DNA from: an uncultured Collinsella sp.
GTDB taxonomy: Bacteria > Actinomycetota > Coriobacteriia > Coriobacteriales > Coriobacteriaceae
DNA: 64,000 nt
NCBI GenBank assembly: GCA_934647195.1
Contig: CAKUFD010000007.1
Span: 66,012-130,011, forward strand
Direction of reading: 5' to 3'
Part shown: in pieces, positions 52,786 to 60,648 of the stretch
Numbering within the stretch: position 1 is the first letter of the stretch
How the letters are laid out: each line of letters opens with the position of its first letter
Program-made: the position numbers and the translations under genes
Notes under the pieces: generated by a model
Database searches by the model: none
What the model was told of the DNA's origin: nothing
The model's input: only the letters and a program-made list of their open reading frames with translations

Positions 52786-53327
52786 AGCTGGATACCCTCG
52801 CGAACCTTGGTTACGGCAACTTCACCGGCGATGTCCTCGAGTACGGCGAGAGCAAAGGGGAGGGCTTGACCCATAGCCGATGCCGTGATGATGTTGCCAT
52901 CGACAACAACGGTCTTTCCACCTGCATAGGTACCCTCGGGGAAGTCGAGCTCGAAGCCAGGGAAGCAGGTGGCGCGGCGGCCTTCAAGCAAGCCCAGATG
53001 CGCCAGGATGGAGGGTGCTGCGCAGATAGCGGCGACGTGCTTAGTTGCGGCGAACTCGCGCACAACGTCGCATACGCGCCCGTCGTTTTGCAAGTTGGTG
53101 GTGCCGGGCATGCCGCCAGGGAGCACTACGTAGTCATACTCGGAGAAATCGACCTCGTCAAAGGTACAGTCGCACGAGACCGAGATCTGCTGGGCCGAGA
53201 TGACGTCGCGCGTGGGCATGATGGATACCAGCGTGGCGCGCACGCCTCCTCTGCGCAGGACATCGACAATGGTCAGACATTCGATCGTCTCAAAGCCATC
53301 GGCGGCAAGAATGGCAACAGCAGACAT
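52782..53327 (-). CDS. DJ-1/PfpI family protein
   Basis: The 181-residue product has the class I glutamine amidotransferase-like fold: VAILAADGFETIECLTIVDV at residues 4-23 (Glu of the DJ-1 triad), YVVLPGGMPGTTNL near 66-79, and the nucleophile elbow VAAICAAPSILAHLG near 97-111 (Cys 101). Members act as chaperones, deglycases or thiamine-linked enzymes; the branch with AAICAAPxxL is ThiJ/DJ-1. ATG 53327 follows GAGAGGGAA. It is the first gene of a unit with maf. Confidence 0.9.
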   Translation of the reverse strand: MSAVAILAADGFETIECLTIVDVLRRGGVRATLVSIMPTRDVISAQQISVSCDCTFDEVDFSEYDYVVLPGGMPGTTNLQNDGRVCDVVREFAATKHVAAICAAPSILAHLGLLEGRRATCFPGFELDFPEGTYAGGKTVVVDGNIITASAMGQALPFALAVLEDIAGEVAVTKVREGIQL

Positions 53328-53386
53328 GATTTCCCTCTCGGACGTGGTTGATGTTGGGGCTTTTATACCCCGCATGGCTAGAAAGC

Positions 53387-53419
53387 GTGTCAAAAAAACG
53401 ACAGGTTTATTTTGTCACG
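53387..53419 (-). repeat. TGTGACAAAA hairpin repeat, copy 7 (reverse orientation)
   Basis: GTGTCAAAAAAACGACAGG then TTTATTTTGTCACG. The loop is the reverse complement of AAACCTGTCG. It lies between the rlmD-type gene and the DJ-1 gene. Confidence 0.75.
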
Positions 53420-53462
53420 TTTGGATTAGGGGGCGGTAAGCACGCGGTTGGCGCGGCGCATA

Positions 53463-54776
53463 TTATCTGCGCGTCAGATGAGTGACAGCCTCGCAGTGGA
53501 ACGTCTGGGGGAAGAGGTCTACCGGGGTGATGCTTACGGGTACGAATGTGCCTTCGTCGCAGAAGCGCTTGAGGTCGCGCGCGAGCGTGGCGGGGTCGCA
53601 GCTCACGTATGCGACGTCGCGGGCGGAGGTGCTGGCGATGAGGTCGATAGCCTCGGGCGCAAGACCAGCGCGCGGCGGGTCCACAACCAGCACATCGGCG
53701 TCCTCATCGGGGAACTCGCGCACGGCGTCGCCGCCGATGACGTCAACGTTGTCCAGATGATTGATCTCGAGGTTGCGGCGCAGGTCGCGTACGGCGGGGC
53801 CATACGCCTCAACGGCGGCGACGTATTCGCAGCGGCGAGCGAGCGGCAGCGTGAAGGTGCCGGCACCGCAGTAAAGGTCCACGGCGACCTCCTCGGGTTG
53901 CGGGTCCAGCGCCTCCATGACAAGGTCGATGAGGACCTCGGCGGCCTTGGTGTTGACCTGGAAGAAAGATGGGGCGGACAAGCGCATTTGAGAGGCGGCG
54001 ATATCCTCGGTCCATGAGCCCTCGCCGGAGAGGACCTCGACTTTGGAGACGCGGCGGGCCTTCTTCTCGCCTTTGCTCATCACTCGGACCATGCTCGTTG
54101 AGGGTAGTGCGTCGGCAAGCACACGCGACACCTGGCCTCGGGGAAAGCCGCCGGTTGGGGTCCACAGGGCGACCTCGAGCGCGCGCGTGCGGCGCGAAGC
54201 GCGGATGCCCACACGCTCAAGCGAAAGATCGTGCGAGTTGCCCAAAAAGCCCAGGGCGCCAGAGACGGCCTTGATGGCGCGGGGATACTTCTTTTCGAAA
54301 AGGGGACAAGCATCTACATGGATGATCTGCTGCGGGTCGCGTCCGTGCAGACCAAGGCGGAAACGCCCGTTTTGAATGGTGGGGGCGAGCTCGATTTTAT
54401 TGCGATAGCCCCAGTCGTCGCGGGTGGCGCGGATGGGCTGCACCAGGCGGGCGATGGCGTCGTCATTGAACTTGCCGATGCGCTTGAGAGACGAGCGCAG
54501 GTTCTCTTCCTTGGCTGCGAGCTGTGCCTCGCGGGAGAGGTTGCCCCAGGGGCATCCGCCGCAGATGCCCACAAACGGGCAGGGCGAATCCACGCGGCTA
54601 GGGGAGGGCTCCAGCACCTCGGTCACCGTGGCGCGCGAGAACGAAGAGCCGTCCTCGACAATCTGTGTCTCTACGACGTCTCCCGCAACGCCGCCTGCAA
54701 CAAACACGGCCTTGCCGTCCTCGGCGTGCGCGAGGCCGTCCGGTCCGTACATCATGGATTCGATGGTGAGTTTCAT
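53463..54776 (-). CDS. RNA (uracil-5-)-methyltransferase, RlmD/TrmA family
   Basis: The 437-residue product has an N-terminal TRAM domain (about residues 1-55), a [4Fe-4S] motif CPFVGICGGCPWGNL near 66-80, a SAM-binding domain with VDLYCGAGTFTLPLARR near 298-314, VVDPPRAGLAPEAIDLI near 364-380, and the nucleophile motif YVSCDPATLARDLKRF near 391-406. It methylates C5 of a uridine in rRNA or tRNA; the exact site cannot be told. ATG 54776 follows AGGAGG. Confidence 0.9.
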   Translation of the reverse strand: MKLTIESMMYGPDGLAHAEDGKAVFVAGGVAGDVVETQIVEDGSSFSRATVTEVLEPSPSRVDSPCPFVGICGGCPWGNLSREAQLAAKEENLRSSLKRIGKFNDDAIARLVQPIRATRDDWGYRNKIELAPTIQNGRFRLGLHGRDPQQIIHVDACPLFEKKYPRAIKAVSGALGFLGNSHDLSLERVGIRASRRTRALEVALWTPTGGFPRGQVSRVLADALPSTSMVRVMSKGEKKARRVSKVEVLSGEGSWTEDIAASQMRLSAPSFFQVNTKAAEVLIDLVMEALDPQPEEVAVDLYCGAGTFTLPLARRCEYVAAVEAYGPAVRDLRRNLEINHLDNVDVIGGDAVREFPDEDADVLVVDPPRAGLAPEAIDLIASTSARDVAYVSCDPATLARDLKRFCDEGTFVPVSITPVDLFPQTFHCEAVTHLTRR

Positions 54777-54862
54777 GATTGTGCCCTCCTGCGTATTCAA
54801 CCTGTTCATAGTAGCAGGTTGCGCAGGAGGGCACGGGTGGCGCGTGCGTGTTGACGCGTTCT

Positions 54863-57457
54863 CTACTTGGTCTTACCGGTGATGAGCGTCTTGATGCCCA
54901 TGCCGATGAGCCCCAGGCCCAGCTTGATGCGGCCCGGCTGGCGACGGGCGAGCGTCTTTTTTGCGGCCGCCTTGGGCTTCGCGTGCTGGCCACGAGAGCT
55001 GCCGGCGGTGGTGCGGGGTGCGGATTTCGGCTCGGTTTGCGGTTCGGGCTCCACGATGGTTGCCTTCACGGGGATGCCGGCCGCGGGGGCAGCCTGTGCG
55101 GCAACGGGCGCCGCGGCAATCTTGGCAGCATTCTCGCTTGGAGTAGGGGCGGCAACTGGTGCGTCATCGCTGCTCGCGTCAGCGCTCGGAGTTGCAGGTA
55201 CCCCTGCACCAACGGACGCCGCTGCCGCATTAAGCTCCGCCTCGGCCTGCTGCTCCGCTGCGGGGCTGTCGCTGGGAATACCCCCAGCAGGCGCCGCCTC
55301 GCGCTTTCGCGCGGCCTCCTTCGCAGCTTCGTCGGCATCGCGATAGGCGCGCGCCAGCAGGTATTCCTGCGAGTTGAACGGCGCCTCGCCCATGGAGCGA
55401 GCCACGGGCATCCACTCGCCTTCGGGAGAGAGCTCGCGTGCTTTCACGTTATCCTTGAGCTGCGCCTTCACGTAGCGCTGCACCAGGGCGCGGCACGCGG
55501 GGTCCAGCACCGGGTAGGCGATCTCCACGCGATGCTCGGTGTTGCGCGTCATCATATCGGCCGAGGACAGATAGATCGTGTCGGATTCCACGCCAAACGA
55601 GTAGATGCGCGCGTGCTCCAAAAAGCGTCCCACGATGGAGCGGATGTGCACGCCGTCGGTCTTGCCCTCGATGCCCGGCAGCAGGCACGAGATGCCGCGG
55701 ATGATCATTTGGACCTGCACGCCGGCGCGGCTTGCCTCGGAAATCTTGTCGATAACCTCGCGGTCGGTGAGCGAGTTGAGCTTGAAGAACACGCGGGCGG
55801 GCTGGCCTGCCTGTGCGCGCTCGATCTCGCGATTAAGGCCGCGCAGGATGAGCGGCTTGAGGCCCGCGGGCGCCACGCCAAGGTAGCGGTACTCGCCTTT
55901 GAGGTTACCCAGCGAGAGGTTGCGGAAGAACAGGTTTGCGTCCTCGCCGATGCCGGGATGCGCGGTCATGAGCATGAAGTCCGAATAGAGCTTGGCCGTC
56001 TTCTCGTTAAAGTTACCGGTGCCCAAAAGCGTGAGGCGCGTGAGAGACATGCCCTCGCGGTAGGTGATCTGGCAGATCTTAGAGTGGCACTTAAAGCCCT
56101 CGGATCCGTAGATAACGGTGCAGCCCGCCTCTTCCAAGCGCTCGGCCCACTCGATATTGTTCTGCTCGTCAAAGCGGGCGCGCAGCTCCATGAGCACGGT
56201 GACTTCCTTGCCGTTCTCCGCCGCGTCGATCAGGCTCTCGCATAGGCGGCTCTGCTTGGCCACACGGTAGAGCGTGATGCGGATGGAGATGCAATCCTCG
56301 TCAAAGGCGGCCTGATGCACCAGATCGAGGAAGGGCGTCATGGCCTGATAGGGGTACATAAGGAGCTTATCGCCCTCGAGCACCTGCTCGAGCATGGGAC
56401 GGGAGGGGTCGATATCGGGATTCTGCTGCGGCTTGAACGGGGGGAATAAAAGCTTCTCGCGCGCGTGCTCCGGCACATGGCTCTCGATACCGAAGACATA
56501 GCTCAAATCGAGCGGGGAATCTATGTTCAGGACCGAGCGCGATTTAAGGCCGAGCGACTTGCGGATGGTCTTGAGCGTGGAGGGGGCCAGATCTCCCGAG
56601 ACGGAGAGGGCCACCGGCTGCAAGCGCAGGCGCTTCTTGAGGATGCGCTTCATATGCAGGCGGTAGTCTTCGTCTTCTTCCACGCCTTCGCCGTCGGGGT
56701 CGATGTCGGCGTTGCGCGTCACGCGAATCACGGCGCGGTCAAGCGGCGTGTAGCTGCCAAAGCAGCTGTCAAAGCAGGCGAGAATGACGTCTTCGAGCAG
56801 GATATAACGGTATTCGCCCGCGGCATGCGGCATCTCGATCACGCGATTGAGCGAGGGAGGGATCTCGATGAGGCCCAGCAGGTTCTCTTCGTCTACGCTT
56901 TCGATGGCGCATGCCAGATACAGCCCGCCGTTGCGCAGGTTTGGGAAGGGGTGGCGCGGATCGATGACGAGCGGCGAGATGATGGGGGAGACGTAGGCTT
57001 GGAAGTAACCCTCCACAAAGGTGCGCTCGTCGCCGTCGAGCATGTCGGGATGCGCGCGCATGATTCCGTAGCTCTCGAGGGCTGCCTCGATGCGACGCTG
57101 CGCGTCAACGGCGCGGTCGATCATCGGCGGGAGGGCATCAAAAACGCGCTCGATTTGCTCGGCGGGGGTCATATTGCTCTTGTTGTCCACGGGCTGGCGC
57201 TTGAGCGTGGCCAGGTCTGAGAGGCCGCCGATGCGTACCATGAAGAACTCGATGAGGTTGCTCTCGAAGATGGAGACGAACTTGAGGCGCTCGAACAGCG
57301 GGACCGTCTCGTCGAAGGCCTCGTCGAGCACGCGGCCGTCGAAGCGCAGCCACGAGAGCTCACGGTTTTGCGTATAACTGAGGTCGCGACGCTTGCGCGG
57401 CGAGACCTCGACCACGTTTTTCGCGGCCGACTTCTTGCTGTTTTTATCTTTTGCCAT
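54863..57457 (-). CDS. ppk1: Polyphosphate kinase 1 with Ala/Pro-rich C-terminal extension
   Basis: The 864-residue product has the PPK1 layout: N-domain YTQNRELSWLRFDGRVLDEA near residues 29-48, a head domain, and two phospholipase-D-like domains with SIRITLYRVAKQS near 407, GFKCHSKICQI near 470 (first catalytic His), and RSIVGRFLEHARIYSFG near 614. It makes polyphosphate from ATP. Residues from about 700 to 864 are an Ala/Pro/Glu-rich low-complexity tail ending in Lys/Arg-rich sequence, longer than usual for the family. ATG 57457 follows AAAGGGAGA. Confidence 0.93.
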   Translation of the reverse strand: MAKDKNSKKSAAKNVVEVSPRKRRDLSYTQNRELSWLRFDGRVLDEAFDETVPLFERLKFVSIFESNLIEFFMVRIGGLSDLATLKRQPVDNKSNMTPAEQIERVFDALPPMIDRAVDAQRRIEAALESYGIMRAHPDMLDGDERTFVEGYFQAYVSPIISPLVIDPRHPFPNLRNGGLYLACAIESVDEENLLGLIEIPPSLNRVIEMPHAAGEYRYILLEDVILACFDSCFGSYTPLDRAVIRVTRNADIDPDGEGVEEDEDYRLHMKRILKKRLRLQPVALSVSGDLAPSTLKTIRKSLGLKSRSVLNIDSPLDLSYVFGIESHVPEHAREKLLFPPFKPQQNPDIDPSRPMLEQVLEGDKLLMYPYQAMTPFLDLVHQAAFDEDCISIRITLYRVAKQSRLCESLIDAAENGKEVTVLMELRARFDEQNNIEWAERLEEAGCTVIYGSEGFKCHSKICQITYREGMSLTRLTLLGTGNFNEKTAKLYSDFMLMTAHPGIGEDANLFFRNLSLGNLKGEYRYLGVAPAGLKPLILRGLNREIERAQAGQPARVFFKLNSLTDREVIDKISEASRAGVQVQMIIRGISCLLPGIEGKTDGVHIRSIVGRFLEHARIYSFGVESDTIYLSSADMMTRNTEHRVEIAYPVLDPACRALVQRYVKAQLKDNVKARELSPEGEWMPVARSMGEAPFNSQEYLLARAYRDADEAAKEAARKREAAPAGGIPSDSPAAEQQAEAELNAAAASVGAGVPATPSADASSDDAPVAAPTPSENAAKIAAAPVAAQAAPAAGIPVKATIVEPEPQTEPKSAPRTTAGSSRGQHAKPKAAAKKTLARRQPGRIKLGLGLIGMGIKTLITGKTK

Positions 57458-57901
57458 GACTCTCCCTTTGCATGTACTTTGCTCGCCATCAACAATACTC
57501 GGCTTTTGGGTGGGGAGAGCCCACATATCGGATTGTTGACCATATGATTACACGGGCGGCTTTTGCGAGGTAGTGGGGTGTAGATGCTCTTGTGCGCAGG
57601 CCGCCCGCGATCTGTGACGGTAAATCGTCCATTTGCGATGGCGAATTCAGCGAGTGGCGGACAATCGCACATTCCGAGCCCCAAAACGGCCCCAAAGCGT
57701 TTCAATAACCGCCACTCATTTAAAAATGTTCGATTTACCGCCACAGGATAACAAGAGAGAAATCCATGCCGGCAAAGCATGCGAGCATGACGGCGAGGGA
57801 GCCGTTTTGTTAACAAAGAGCCGCTGCTTTCGCTTTACCCGTGCAGAGTGCGTGCGAACGTGTCATACTTCTGACCAGTTTCCGTGACGAAAGGACCTGC
57901 T
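57458..57901. other. Divergent region between ppk1 and ornithine carbamoyltransferase
   Basis: No gene is seen. It contains the GAGTGGCGGT motif cluster (57614-57744) and, near 57840-57890, the promoter and ribosome site (GAAAGGACC) of the ornithine carbamoyltransferase gene. Confidence 0.5.
57614..57744. repeat. Second cluster of GAGTGGCGGT motifs
   Basis: GTGACGGTAAATCG (57614), GAGTGGCGGACAATCGCAC (57652), AACCGCCACTCATTT (57707) and CGATTTACCGCCAC (57731) give two direct and two inverted copies. The outer pair is nearly a perfect inverted repeat. The interior GCGTTTCAATAACCGCCACT is also found, with small changes, at 12339-12359. Confidence 0.75.
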
Positions 57902-58897
57902 ATGGGCGTCAATATCTCTGGCCGCAGCTTTTTGAAGCTGCTCGACTTCTCCACCCAGGAGATCGAGTACCTGCTTGCACTCTCCCGCAACCTCAAGGAC
58001 CTCAAGCGCACCGGCACCCCGCATCGCTACCTGGAGGGTAAAAACATCGTCCTGCTCTTCCAGAAGACCTCCACGCGCACCCGCTGTTCCTTTGAGGTGG
58101 GCGCCATGGATCTGGGCATGGGCGTGACCTATCTGGACGCTTCTGGCTCGCAGGTGGGCAAGAAGGAGTCCATCGAGGACACCGCACGCGTGCTCGGCCG
58201 CATGTACGATGGCATCGAGTTCCGCGGTTTTGCTCAGGCAGACGTTGAGGAACTTGCCGCAAAGTCCGGCGTGCCCGTGTGGAACGGTCTTACCGACGAA
58301 TGGCACCCCACGCAGATGCTCGCCGACGTGCTTACCATCCAGGAGAATTTCAACTACGACATCAAGGGTCGCACCGTTGTGTTCATGGGCGACGCCAAGA
58401 ACAACGTGGCGCGTTCGCTCATGGTGGTCTGCGCCAAGCTGGGCATGAACTTTGTGGCCTGCGGTCCCGAGTCCTGCATGCCCGCTGCCGACGTGGTGAA
58501 CGCCTGCACGCCCATTGCCCAGGAGAACGGCTGCACCATCAAACTGACGAGCGACGTGGCCGATGCCTGCACCGGCGCCGACGTGATCTACACCGACGTT
58601 TGGGTCTCGATGGGCGAGCCCGACGAGGTGTGGGCCGAGCGCATTGAGCAGCTGGAGCCCTACCGCGTGACGTCTGAGGTCATGGCCATGGCCAAGCCCG
58701 AGGCGATCTTCCTGCACTGCCTGCCGAGCTTCCACGACACCAACACCCAGGTGGGCGCCGAGAAGGCCGCGCAGTTTGGCATTACCGAGATGGAAGTGAC
58801 CGACGAGGTGTTCGAGTCCGTGCAGTCCAAGGTCTTTGACGAGGCCGAGAACCGCATGCACACCATCAAGGCCGTGATGTACGCAACGCTCAAGTAA
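57902..58897 (+). CDS. Ornithine carbamoyltransferase
   Basis: The 331-residue product carries [12 protein letters not shown] near residues 55-66 (carbamoyl-phosphate site), [16 protein letters not shown] near 127-142, and [14 protein letters not shown] near 270-283 (ornithine site). Length and the [15 protein letters not shown] region fit the long catabolic/anabolic bacterial type. It could run either way: citrulline synthesis (argF) or citrulline phosphorolysis with arginine deiminase (arcB). ATG 57902 follows GAAAGGACC, and a terminator follows at 58925. No arg or arc gene is adjacent, so the direction is not fixed by context. Confidence 0.92.
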   Translation: MGVNISGRSFLKLLDFSTQEIEYLLALSRNLKDLKRTGTPHRYLEGKNIVLLFQKTSTRTRCSFEVGAMDLGMGVTYLDASGSQVGKKESIEDTARVLGRMYDGIEFRGFAQADVEELAAKSGVPVWNGLTDEWHPTQMLADVLTIQENFNYDIKGRTVVFMGDAKNNVARSLMVVCAKLGMNFVACGPESCMPAADVVNACTPIAQENGCTIKLTSDVADACTGADVIYTDVWVSMGEPDEVWAERIEQLEPYRVTSEVMAMAKPEAIFLHCLPSFHDTNTQVGAEKAAQFGITEMEVTDEVFESVQSKVFDEAENRMHTIKAVMYATLK

Positions 58898-58924
58898 TTG
58901 CGCGCGCGACAATTTGCGAGTTAT

Positions 58925-58969
58925 GACGGGGACGTTGCCTTACGGGGCGGCGTCCCCGTCGTCTGTTTT
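58925..58969 (+). terminator. Terminator of ornithine carbamoyltransferase
   Basis: GACGGGGACG pairs with CGTCCCCGTC and is followed by GTCTGTTTT. Confidence 0.85.
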
Positions 58970-58973
58970 GGAG

Positions 58974-59007
58974 TGTGTCAAAAAGTTGACAGGTTTAATG
59001 TGACACA
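58974..59007 (-). repeat. TGTGACAAAA hairpin repeat, copy 8 (reverse orientation, diverged)
   Basis: TGTGTCA ... TGACACA form the stem: relative to other copies GTGACA/TGTCAC has changed to GTGTCA/TGACAC on both arms, which keeps pairing. The loop GACAGGTTT is the reverse complement of AAACCTGTC. Confidence 0.75.
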
Positions 59008-59189
59008 TTGGGGGATGCAGGCAGATACATTGGATTAAGAACGAACTCTCAGATTAATATTTTGCGTTGGATGGGGCTATTCAAGTAAGGCAAATAATGG
59101 ATGACTTCGCTGCGTGTCGGCAAGTTGTACACCGTGAAGTCCTTTGGAGCTTTTTATTTTTACATATCGCATGTAGCTCTGGCTATCGT

Positions 59190-59220
59190 GATACAATTTA
59201 CCTGTAAGGTAAATTGTATC
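59190..59220. promoter_or_regulatory. Perfect palindromic operator overlapping the -10 of the toxin-antitoxin operon
   Basis: GATACAATTTACC and GGTAAATTGTATC are exact reverse complements across a 5-base centre. TACAAT within the left arm is a good -10 hexamer. It ends 10 bases before the HigB start codon, so binding of the HTH antitoxin would repress the operon. Confidence 0.75.
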
Positions 59221-59230
59221 GAGGTGATGA

Positions 59231-59527
59231 ATGCGAATCGACTATAAAAGCAAAAGGTTGCAAAAAACATGCGAGAATGCATCGGTCGCCAAGAAGCAGT
59301 ACGGACTGAAAATGGCTATCAAGATACAACAGAGGATTGGGGAGCTCTCAGCGGTGAGCACGGTGGAGGAAATGGTGCGGTTTCAAATTGGACGCTGCCA
59401 TCCGTTGCATGGAAATCGGCGAGACCAATACGCTCTCGACCTTGTTCATCCGTATCGGCTTGTATTTACCTGCATTGAGAACGAAATTCAGATAGCTCGT
59501 ATCGAAGAGATAGTTGATTATCACTAG
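59231..59527 (+). CDS. higB: HigB-type toxin (RelE/ParE superfamily)
   Basis: The 98-residue basic product begins MRIDYKSKRLQKTCENASV and has IKIQQRIGELSAVSTVEEM near 31-49, RCHPLHGNRRDQYALDL near 55-71, and YRLVFTC near 74-80. This is the HigB/plasmid-maintenance killer fold, which cleaves mRNA on the ribosome. GAGGTGATGA precedes ATG 59231. The antitoxin gene follows by 22 bases, the toxin-first order usual for HigBA. Confidence 0.85.
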   Translation: MRIDYKSKRLQKTCENASVAKKQYGLKMAIKIQQRIGELSAVSTVEEMVRFQIGRCHPLHGNRRDQYALDLVHPYRLVFTCIENEIQIARIEEIVDYH

Positions 59528-59549
59528 GACGCGTGGAGTAGGTGAAATA

Positions 59550-60602
59550 ATGGAGAAGAGTAGAACTTATATCGCAATTCCGCCGGGGGCAACGATTAAA
59601 GAGCAGATTGAGGATCGCGGCATGAAGCAGAAAGAGCTTGCCGCGCGTCTGGGATGTTCTGAAAAGCATCTTTCTCGTCTTATTAACGGCGATGTTCAAT
59701 TGAGTCAAGATATGGCCCTGCGCTTGGAGATGGTGTTGGGCGTTCCGGCTCATTTTTGGAATAATCTTGAGTCAATTTATCGTGAGAAGCTTCAGAAGGT
59801 AAAAGAAGAAAATGATCTGGATGACGATATCCAAATATCTAAGTCTTTCCCCTATGCGCAAATGTCCACTTTCGGATGGGTTCCAAAGACGAGGAATTCT
59901 TCCGAAAGAGTTATAGAACTTCGTAAGTTTTTTGAAGTAGCGCAGCTGAATTTGCTAGAAAGAAATAATCTCTTGCCTTTGGTTGCGTGTAGGAGGATGA
60001 GCGAGGGAGAAAAGGCCGATTATGCATTGATTGCATGGTCTCAGCGGGCAAAGCTTGAAGCAAGGGGTAGAGCTGTTGACGAAATCGACCTGTCTCTGCT
60101 TCGTAGTTCGCTTGGCGAGATACGTTCCTTTAGCCGTCTTCCGGCCGAGGAGTTTAGAGATAAGTTGGTTGATTGCCTCGCTCGATGCGGTGTGTGTCTC
60201 GTGTTTTTGCCCCATTTGAAGGGGTCGTATCTGCATGGAGCTTCGTTTTACGATGGAAGCAAGATTGTGGTTGGAATGACTGCCCGTGGAAAAAACGCTG
60301 ACGTTTTCTGGTTCAGTCTCTTCCATGAGCTTGCACATATTTTATTGGGCCATATTGGACAAAGTGGCGGAACCTCTGAAGAAGATGAACTTGTCGCAGA
60401 CTTGTTTGCACGTAATCAGTTGATTCCTCCTGAGGAATATACAGCGTTTGTTGAGGCGGGCAATTACTCTGTTGCGCATATCGTAGGATTTGCTTCATTA
60501 ATCAATATCGATCCAGGAATTGTACTTGGTCGGTTGCAAAAGGACAATTACGTTTCGTACAGCTCCCATACTCAATTAAAGAAGCATTACGTTATCGAAT
60601 AA
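59550..60602 (+). CDS. HigA-type antitoxin fused to an M78 (ImmA/IrrE) metallopeptidase domain
   Basis: The 350-residue product has an XRE helix-turn-helix at residues about 16-70 (IKEQIEDRGMKQKELAARLG then CSEKHLSRLINGD), then a helical linker, and a C-terminal ImmA/IrrE domain with the zinc motif FWSLFHELAHILLGH-like sequence (here FHELAHILLGHIG) near residues 257-269. The HTH would neutralise HigB and repress at the palindrome 59190-59220; the peptidase domain could trigger its own inactivation. Start ATG 59550 follows GGAGTAGGTG. Codons are A/T-rich compared with core genes, suggesting transfer. Confidence 0.88.
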   Translation: MEKSRTYIAIPPGATIKEQIEDRGMKQKELAARLGCSEKHLSRLINGDVQLSQDMALRLEMVLGVPAHFWNNLESIYREKLQKVKEENDLDDDIQISKSFPYAQMSTFGWVPKTRNSSERVIELRKFFEVAQLNLLERNNLLPLVACRRMSEGEKADYALIAWSQRAKLEARGRAVDEIDLSLLRSSLGEIRSFSRLPAEEFRDKLVDCLARCGVCLVFLPHLKGSYLHGASFYDGSKIVVGMTARGKNADVFWFSLFHELAHILLGHIGQSGGTSEEDELVADLFARNQLIPPEEYTAFVEAGNYSVAHIVGFASLINIDPGIVLGRLQKDNYVSYSSHTQLKKHYVIE

Positions 60603-60648
60603 AACGGTGTAGAACAGCATAGTGCTTTAGTGTGTGTGGGGGTTGGGC

